Below, in pieces: positions 1 through 5,393 of a DNA stretch of 5,393 bases; the first letter of the stretch is position 1; each line of letters begins with the position of its first letter. The position numbers and the translations under genes are program-made. This stretch comes from Acidobacteriota bacterium (GTDB lineage Bacteria; Actinomycetota; Actinomycetes; Actinomycetales; Micrococcaceae). The stretch spans positions 1-5,393 of the forward strand of contig JABBNV010000193.1 of NCBI GenBank assembly GCA_019352125.1. The letters are read 5' to 3'. The notes beneath the pieces were generated by a model. That model saw nothing but the letters and a program-made list of their open reading frames with translations. It was not told where the DNA came from and searched no databases.

Positions 1-1794
1 CGATGCAAAGCGGCAATCCAGACAATGGTGCCTATCTCTGCGACGAGGAGTCGATTGCTGCGAGGTACTTCCACGCAACAGATCACTACAAGTATCGGCA
101 CAGTCAATGCGGCCCCTAGAGCGGTCTGCTCGTCAACAAGCCCCGCGGCGAGACCCACTGCAAGTGCCAGCGCAGGCGGAGTCGAGAACACCGGCCACCA
201 CACGCCGTCGAGCTTCCTTGTGCGATGCAGGAGTAGCCCACCACCATAGATCTGCAGGCTCAACCACCACCATCGCATGCCAGCATGCCGCGGCCGGAGT
301 ATGTGCCTACCGGTGGCAGTCAGTGCCATCAGAAATGCGCAGAGGACGCCCGCAGTTTCAACGCCGAGCTGTCATGTCAGAACGGCGACGATGCCAGCGA
401 CTGCATCGATATGCAGATAGTCAGCACCAAAGGGCCGGAAAACCCGCTGCGCAATCAGGGCGCTGCCCACCGGCAGTGCCCATTCGACGACAGGAACAGC
501 GACGACGAAGGCCCGGTTCAGCAGCACGTACGCCAACGTGAGCACGGCCTGCACTGTCAAGGTGACCACCGTGCTTTCCCGTTGATAGGGCAAGTGATTA
601 AGCTGGCGCCGCATATCCCAGCGCAGCAACGTTGGAGCAGCCATCACCCCGGCGAGAGACAACGATACGAAGGCACGCAGCTGATCCACTGCCATAACCA
701 AACAGACAATGATGCCCCCGAGGGGGAACTTCAACCGACGAACGCCCTTGAGCGAATGCGGTGGAGTTTCGGGGCTTGAGGTAGCCAGCAAGGAATCCGG
801 CAAACAACTACGCGCCAAGCGCCACCAGCCCTAATGCATAGTCCGGTTCGGGGATGGAGAAACCAGTGCGGTCAGTCCAACCCATCCCAGCACTAGCCAC
901 ACCACCAGAGAAACTGGAGGCCGTCCCCACCCAACGCGTGCCAAGAAGGTAGAGGTACCTGTGCCGCGTTGGCCCCACTACGAAGACCACGGCAAAGTAG
1001 ACCGCCGCTCTAGGAAGCACTAGCTCATGTTCTTCCAGGCTGAGCACTCCACCAACCATGATGGATGCCAGTACGACGGCGGGAGTCAGGAAATAGTGCA
1101 ACGTCACCACAGGTGTTGCATAGACGCTCGGCAATTTCTTGGCGCCTACTAGGACCAGCGTGGCGACGGTTGAGAACGCACCCAGAACAGCAAATGATGA
1201 CCACGTGGTGGAGAGCAGGAAGGTCAAACCGAGATAGCAAATGACCCGGCTATCCAACCGCACTGCGGCAAAACCAATAGGCCACAGTGTCCAGAGTGAT
1301 GTGGCCAGCCATGCCTGGGTCCGTTCGATACGGCAAAGCCGAACATAGCCAGGCCGCTCAGAGGTATGAGCGCCAAGCCCGTCCCGGCATACGCCACCGC
1401 TGCCGGTCGCAGGGCAGCTATCTTGGCATGGGCTATAAAACCCAGCGTGTATAAAACTGCCGTGATGAAAACACGCAGGCAAATTTGACCGCGGCGGGGA
1501 GGGATAGGCTCCCAAAGAGTGCTGCCGCGGCAACGAGGAGCACACTGGCCACGTAGACAGTGATACAGAGGTTCACCCTGTCCCTCTTGGCCTTACGAGC
1601 GGATAGCTCGGCAGAACTCACGGTAGGTTCAGAACGGTATTGCTGAGCCGGCGGAGCCATAGGTCGGGCCGTTGGTTGGGGGGAAGTCCAGGCGGTGCCA
1701 TCAGTCCCGCCGCGACCAGGGCATCATTCCAGCCGTCTCGACGTCCGTCGGCGTAGCCCGCCCAGTATTTGTCCCCTTGCGCTGGCGCTACCAC
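1..1794 (-). pseudogene. Decayed large multi-pass membrane protein gene, 3' end beyond the window
   Basis: Joining frames gives about 595 codons of one membrane protein. It starts at a GTG (1794-1792) with a soluble, Pro/Ala-rich N-terminal part that includes YWAGYADGRRDGWNDALVAA. A basic stretch (ARKAKRDR) follows, and then about 15 or more hydrophobic segments, for example ITVYVASVLLVAAAALF, AGTGLALIPLSGLAMFGFAV, TPAVVLASIMVGGVL and PPALALAVGLAAGLV. Lesions in order of reading: a frameshift at or near the C6 run (1678-1683), a frameshift at 1468-1480, a frameshift near 1317-1322, an in-frame TAG (810-808), a frameshift at about 730-775, and an in-frame TGA (374-372). After that the frame stays open to base 1. 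The hydrophobic pattern resumes after each lesion, so this is one ancestral gene and not several small ones. From memory it resembles large membrane proteins of unknown function in Arthrobacter-type genomes, some labelled SCO7613 C-terminal; I could not check this. No enzyme motif is visible. It lies after the tuf terminator, so it is probably not part of that transcript. Confidence is high that it is a broken membrane protein and low on its family. Confidence 0.8.
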
Positions 1795-1902
1795 GCAATG
1801 CTCGTCCGTGCACTACGCCCCGAATGCTTGCTAGCCCGCTCAGTCTAGGGTCCGGGGCTTGGCTCAACGAAAGATAAGTCCATCCGATGGATAGATAGGG
1901 CG

Positions 1903-1940
1903 AAAAAGAATCCCCGCAACTTTCGCTGCGGGGATTCTTT
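1903..1940 (-). terminator. Intrinsic terminator of tuf
   Basis: The arms at 1905-1918 and 1927-1940 are perfect 14-bp complements (AAAGAATCCCCGCA and TGCGGGGATTCTTT). On the minus-strand transcript the stem extends inward by a C-G pair and a G-U wobble and is capped by a GAAA tetraloop. It is followed by a run of five U (1907-1903). The hairpin begins 36 bases after the tuf stop codon. On the plus strand only three T follow the stem core, so termination is expected mainly in the tuf direction. This hairpin separates tuf from the membrane-protein pseudogene downstream. Confidence 0.93.
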
Positions 1941-1976
1941 CGTACCTTGTTGCTGGCCTAGGGCCGGTAGAGCAAG

Positions 1977-3167
1977 TTACTTGATGATCTTGGTAACACG
2001 TCCCGAACCAACGGTGCGGCCACCTTCACGGATTGCAAAGCCGAGGCCCTCTTCCATGGCGATCGGCTGAATCAGCGCGACAGTCATTTCGGTATTGTCG
2101 CCAGGCATAACCATTTCCGTGCCCTCAGGCAGGGTGATAACGCCGGTAACGTCCGTGGTGCGGAAGTAGAACTGCGGGCGGTAGTTGGAGTAGAACGGGT
2201 TGTGACGCCCACCCTCGTCCTTGGCCAGGATGTAGACGTTGGCTTCGAAATCGGTGTGCGGGGTAATGGAACCCGGCTTCACGATAACCTGGCCACGCTC
2301 TACGTCTTCGCGCTTGATACCGCGGAGCAGCAGACCACAGTTCTCGCCGGCCCATGCCTCGTCGAGCTGCTTGTGGAACATTTCGATACCGGTAACCGTG
2401 GTCTTCTGGACCGGACGGATACCAACAATCTCAACCTCAGAGTTGATAGCAAGGGTTCCACGCTCGGCGCGGCCCGTTACAACGGTTCCACGACCAGTGA
2501 TCGTGAAGACGTCTTCAACCGGCATCAAGAACGGCTTGTCCTTGTCGCGGATCGGGTCAGGAACGTTGTTGTCAACGGCATCCATCAAGTCCTCAACGGA
2601 CTTGACCCATACGGGATCGCCTTCCAGAGCCTTCAAACCGGAAACGCGAACCACGGGGGCCTCGTCGCCGTCGAAGCCCTGTGAGCTCAAGAGCTCGCGA
2701 ACTTCCATCTCCACGAGGTCGAGGAGTTCTTCATCGTCAACCATGTCTGACTTGTTCAGGGCAACGAGCAGGTAGGGAACACCAACCTGACGTGCCAACA
2801 GAACGTGCTCACGGGTCTGAGCCATCGGACCATCAGTTGCAGCAACCACCAAGATTGCGCCGTCCATCTGGGCAGCACCGGTGATCATGTTCTTGATGTA
2901 GTCAGCGTGACCGGGGGCGTCTACGTGTGCGTAGTGGCGCTTCTCGGTCTGGTACTCGACGTGCGAGATGTTGATCGTGATACCGCGCTGCTTCTCCTCG
3001 GGAGCCGAGTCGATGGAAGCGAAGTCACGCTGCTCATTGAGTGTGGGGTACTTGTCATAAAGCACCTTGGAAATGGCAGCCGTCAACGTGGTCTTTCCAT
3101 GGTCAACGTGACCAATGGTACCGATGTTAACGTGCGGCTTAGTCCGCTCGAACTTTGCCTTCGCCAC
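1977..3167 (-). CDS. tuf: Elongation factor Tu
   Basis: EF-Tu is the cytoplasmic GTPase that carries aminoacyl-tRNA to the ribosomal A site. The 396-residue protein has the full family length and no break. The GTPase motifs are all present: P-loop GHVDHGKT (19-26), switch I RGITI (61-65), DAPGH (83-87, containing the catalytic His87), NKSD (138-141) and SGL (176-178). Domain II begins near residue 212 (PFLMPVEDVFTITGRGTVV) and domain III near 305, ending in GSGRVTKIIK. The start is GTG (3167-3165), placed by a strong AGGAGG five bases upstream and by the usual MAKAKFERTKPHVN beginning. The stop is TAA. It lies 131 bases after fusA on the same strand, as in the str operon. It may be transcribed both by readthrough from fusA and from its own promoter in the gap. 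A strong hairpin terminator follows. Nothing in the protein looks unusual. Confidence 0.99.
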   Translation of the reverse strand: MAKAKFERTKPHVNIGTIGHVDHGKTTLTAAISKVLYDKYPTLNEQRDFASIDSAPEEKQRGITINISHVEYQTEKRHYAHVDAPGHADYIKNMITGAAQMDGAILVVAATDGPMAQTREHVLLARQVGVPYLLVALNKSDMVDDEELLDLVEMEVRELLSSQGFDGDEAPVVRVSGLKALEGDPVWVKSVEDLMDAVDNNVPDPIRDKDKPFLMPVEDVFTITGRGTVVTGRAERGTLAINSEVEIVGIRPVQKTTVTGIEMFHKQLDEAWAGENCGLLLRGIKREDVERGQVIVKPGSITPHTDFEANVYILAKDEGGRHNPFYSNYRPQFYFRTTDVTGVITLPEGTEMVMPGDNTEMTVALIQPIAMEEGLGFAIREGGRTVGSGRVTKIIK

Positions 3168-3170
3168 GGG

Positions 3171-3180
3171 TTCCTCCTAG
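3171..3180 (-). promoter_or_regulatory. Ribosome binding site of tuf
   Basis: The minus strand reads TAGGAGGAA, with the AGGAGG core at 3178-3173. It lies five bases before the GTG at 3167. This near-perfect Shine-Dalgarno sequence fixes the unusual GTG start and fits the very high expression expected of EF-Tu. Confidence 0.9.
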
Positions 3181-3234
3181 AACGTTTTCGTAAGATTTGC
3201 CATCAGGACGCTTTTCGTCACTGAAACCTTAGCA

Positions 3235-3263
3235 AGTCTACTGGGGTGAATTGATTTGTTGAA
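3235..3263 (-). promoter_or_regulatory. Candidate tuf promoter in the fusA-tuf gap
   Basis: On the minus strand a TTCAAC hexamer (3263-3258) is followed after exactly 17 bases by TAGACT (3240-3235). The second fits the actinobacterial -10 pattern TANNNT. The first is only a partial match to TTGACA. Transcription from here would leave a leader of roughly 60 bases before tuf. A separate tuf promoter in the fusA-tuf gap is known in Streptomyces, which makes the idea reasonable, but this site is a motif match only. Confidence 0.35.
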
Positions 3264-3286
3264 ATTACGGGATTGCGCAAGGCGGA

Positions 3287-3301
3287 TAAGCTTAAAGCTT
3301 A
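3287..3301. repeat. Short palindrome over the fusA stop codon
   Basis: Two AAGCTT hexamers (3288-3293 and 3295-3300) form a 15-base perfect inverted repeat with 7-base arms around one central base. It overlaps the TAA stop of fusA. It is AT-rich, leaves almost no loop and has no following T run, so it is not a credible terminator. It may be chance or a weak structure at the end of fusA. Confidence 0.5.
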
Positions 3302-5393
3302 CTCGCCGCGAGCCTTCTGAATGATCTCGTCAGCAACAGCCTTCGGGACCTCGGAGTAGCTATCGAACTGCATCGAGTACACGGCGCGACCCTGGGTCTT
3401 GGACCGCAGGTCACCGATGTAACCGAACATTCCGGACAGCGGAACCAAGGCACGAATGACCTTGACGCCACTTGCATCTTCCATGGACTGCATCTGGCCA
3501 CGACGGGAGTTCAAGTCACCAATTACTTCACCCATGTATTCCTCAGGGGTGCGGACTTCAACATCCATCAGCGGTTCGAGCAGCACAGGTGTGGCCATCC
3601 GAGCAGCTTCCTTGAACGCCATACGACCGGCGATCTTGAAGGCCATTTCGGAGGAGTCAACATCGTGGTAAGCGCCGTCCAGCAGCGTTGCCTTGATGCC
3701 GACTACCGGGTAGCCAGCAAGCACACCGTCGTTGAGAGCGGACTGGATGCCCTGATCAACGCTGGGAATGTACTCGCGGGGAACACGGCCACCGGTAACC
3801 TTGTTCTCGAACTCGTAGAGCACGCCGTCGGCAGTATCCATGGGCTCAATCGCAATCTGGATCTTTGCGAACTGGCCGGAACCACCGGTCTGCTTCTTGT
3901 GCGTGTAGTCATGCTTGGCCACAGCGCGCTTGATGGTTTCACGGTAAGCAACCTGGGGCTTACCCACGTTGGCCTCAACCTTGAATTCACGACGCATACG
4001 GTCAACCAGAATGTCCAAGTGGAGCTCGCCCATACCAGCAATGATGGTCTGGCCGGTGTCCTCATTGAGGGAGACCTGGAAGGTCGGATCCTCGGCAGAG
4101 AGCTTTTGGATAGCTGTGGACAGCTTCTCCTGGTCACCCTTGGTCTTCGGTTCAATGGCAACTGAGATCACGGGCTCCGGGAAGCTCATGGACTCGAGCA
4201 CAATCTGAGCGTTGGCATCGCACAGGGTGTCACCGGTAGTGGTGTCCTTCAGTCCAATAGCGGCGTAGATGTGACCGGCCAGTGCTTCTTCAACAGGCAT
4301 TTCCTTGTTGGCGTGCATCTGGAACAGCTTACCGATGCGCTCCTTCTTGCCCTTCGTGGAGTTCACCACGCCGGTGCCAGCAGAAACCTGGCCGGAGTAA
4401 ACACGAATAAACGTGAGCTGACCGAAGAAGGGGTGAGTGGCAACCTTGAACGCCAGAGCCGAGAAGGGCTCCTCGGTGCTGGGCTTGCGCGTCAGCTCCT
4501 TTTCTTCATCGCGAGGATCGTGACCGATCATCGGAGGAACGTCCATCGGAGACGGCAGGAAGTCAATCACAGCGTCGAGCATGGGCTGAACGCCACGGTT
4601 CTTGAAGGCGGAGCCACACAGAACCGGGTACAGCTCGGAGTTGATGGTCATCTTGCGGATGCCAGCCTTGAGTTCCGCAACGGTGATCTCTTCACCCTCG
4701 AGGTACTTCTCCATGAGCTCTTCGGAGGATTCAGCAACAGTTTCGACAAGTGCCGCACGGTACTCTTCGGCCTTGGCCTGCAAGTCTGCGGGGATTTCCT
4801 GAACTTCATAGGCAGCGCCCATGGTCACGTCACCCTTGGAATCGCCAGCCCAAACCAGGGCGCGCATCTCCAACAAGTCAACAACGCCAACGAAGTCGTT
4901 CTCAGCACCGATGGGCAACTGCATAACCAACGGCTTGGCACCCAAGCGGTTGATGATGGTGTCTACGGTGAAGTAGAAGTCAGCGCCAAGCTTGTCCATC
5001 TTGTTGACAAAGCAGATGCGGGGAACTTCGTACTTGTCTGCCTGGCGCCAAACAGTCTCAGACTGAGGCTCCACGCCTTCCTTGCCGTCGAAGACTGCAA
5101 CTGCTCCGTCAAGGACGCGCAGTGAGCGCTCAACCTCAACGGTGAAGTCCACGTGGCCGGGGGTGTCAATGATGTTGATCTGGTTCTTGTCCCAGAAGCA
5201 GGTCACGGCGGCACTCGTGATGGTGATGCCGCGTTCCTTTTCCTGTTCCATCCAGTCAGTGGTGGACGCACCATCGTGCGTCTCGCCAATCTTGTGGTTC
5301 ACACCCGTGTAGAACAGGATGCGCTCGGTAGTAGTCGTCTTGCCAGCATCGATGTGGGCCATGATGCCGATGTTGCGGACCTTTGTGAGGTCG
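3299..5393 (-). CDS. fusA: Elongation factor G, N-terminal few residues beyond the window
   Basis: EF-G is the cytoplasmic GTPase that moves tRNAs and mRNA through the ribosome after peptide bond formation and, with the recycling factor RRF, splits ribosomes after termination. The frame is open to the right edge, giving 697 visible residues beginning DLTKVRNIGIMAHIDAGKTT. Typical actinobacterial EF-G has about seven more residues before this, so the ATG at 5362 is internal and not the start. In visible numbering: P-loop AHIDAGKT (12-19), RGITIT (54-59), DTPGH (76-80), NKMD (130-133), the SA of the G5 motif (261-262), domain II from about 308, domain III with GMGELHLD (453-460), and domain IV from about 477. 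The domain IV tip HDVDSS begins at 576, matching the functional His583 of the E. coli protein. Domain V ends in IIQKARGE and a TAA stop. No lesion is seen. tuf follows on the same strand; rpsL and rpsG would be expected upstream, outside the window. Confidence 0.99.
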   Translation of the reverse strand, partial: DLTKVRNIGIMAHIDAGKTTTTERILFYTGVNHKIGETHDGASTTDWMEQEKERGITITSAAVTCFWDKNQINIIDTPGHVDFTVEVERSLRVLDGAVAVFDGKEGVEPQSETVWRQADKYEVPRICFVNKMDKLGADFYFTVDTIINRLGAKPLVMQLPIGAENDFVGVVDLLEMRALVWAGDSKGDVTMGAAYEVQEIPADLQAKAEEYRAALVETVAESSEELMEKYLEGEEITVAELKAGIRKMTINSELYPVLCGSAFKNRGVQPMLDAVIDFLPSPMDVPPMIGHDPRDEEKELTRKPSTEEPFSALAFKVATHPFFGQLTFIRVYSGQVSAGTGVVNSTKGKKERIGKLFQMHANKEMPVEEALAGHIYAAIGLKDTTTGDTLCDANAQIVLESMSFPEPVISVAIEPKTKGDQEKLSTAIQKLSAEDPTFQVSLNEDTGQTIIAGMGELHLDILVDRMRREFKVEANVGKPQVAYRETIKRAVAKHDYTHKKQTGGSGQFAKIQIAIEPMDTADGVLYEFENKVTGGRVPREYIPSVDQGIQSALNDGVLAGYPVVGIKATLLDGAYHDVDSSEMAFKIAGRMAFKEAARMATPVLLEPLMDVEVRTPEEYMGEVIGDLNSRRGQMQSMEDASGVKVIRALVPLSGMFGYIGDLRSKTQGRAVYSMQFDSYSEVPKAVADEIIQKARGE

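Noticed and set aside
25..779. Plus-strand ORFs in the left region
   Set aside because: They are rich in Arg, Pro, Ser and His, overlap each other and lie opposite the hydrophobic minus-strand coding pattern. They are shadows.
372..818. A 148-residue minus-strand ORF read as a separate membrane protein
   Set aside because: It starts in a non-coding frame overlapping the end of the previous segment and continues in the same frame past its TGA. It is an internal piece of the pseudogene.
808..1545. A 245-residue minus-strand ORF read as a separate gene
   Set aside because: Its first roughly 75 residues (positions about 1545-1320) are out of frame with the coding pattern there and not hydrophobic. 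Only the part after about 1320 is genuine. It continues beyond its TAG stop, so it is a piece of the pseudogene.
1842..1867. Possible promoter of the pseudogene: TTGAGC and TAGACT on the minus strand
   Set aside because: The spacing is only 14 bases, which is too short for a typical promoter. The gene behind it is dead, so selection cannot be used as support.
1695..1877. A 60-residue plus-strand ORF between the pseudogene and tuf
   Set aside because: The translation is low-complexity (Pro, Arg, Ser) without a recognisable motif, and its first part lies opposite the N-terminal segment of the pseudogene.
1879..1891. Inverted repeat TCCATC-C-GATGGA as a possible operator
   Set aside because: Six-base arms with one spacer base occur by chance at this scale, and there is no clear promoter to regulate.
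3209..3221. Small hairpin GACG-CTTTT-CGTC in the tuf leader
   Set aside because: A four-pair stem is too weak to claim a regulatory structure.
4271..5125. A 284-residue plus-strand ORF antisense to fusA, and similar ones opposite tuf
   Set aside because: Long antisense frames are expected opposite highly biased codons of strongly expressed genes. The translations match no family I know.

Overview
The window looks like part of a chromosome from a high-GC Gram-positive (Actinomycetota), most likely the Arthrobacter/Micrococcaceae group. The EF-Tu and EF-G proteins read as actinobacterial, the fusA-tuf order is that of the str operon, and the broken gene downstream resembles, from memory only, large membrane proteins of Arthrobacter-type genomes. 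The GC content appears moderate for that group. Moderate GC plus a heavily decayed gene beside intact housekeeping genes would suit a reduced Arthrobacter relative such as Renibacterium salmoninarum. That assignment is an inference, not an identification.

All recognised genes lie on the minus strand and are read from right to left. At the right edge is fusA (elongation factor G), complete except for about seven N-terminal residues outside the window. A 131-base gap follows, with a candidate promoter and a strong Shine-Dalgarno site, and then an intact tuf (elongation factor Tu, 396 residues, GTG start). A strong intrinsic terminator sits 36 bases after the tuf stop and closes the unit. EF-Tu delivers aminoacyl-tRNA to the ribosome and EF-G drives translocation, so the two act in the same elongation cycle.

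The left third, from about 1794 to the left edge, is not intergenic DNA. Read on the minus strand and switching frames, it is one long, very hydrophobic multi-pass membrane protein broken by at least six lesions. There are four frameshifts and two in-frame stops, and each time the coding pattern resumes on the far side. I annotate it as one pseudogene that runs off the left edge. Its first about 58 codons form a small ORF with a GTG start.

I see no tRNA, rRNA, CRISPR array, insertion sequence or attachment site, and no clear novel system. The most informative signal is the pattern of gene decay next to the str operon.
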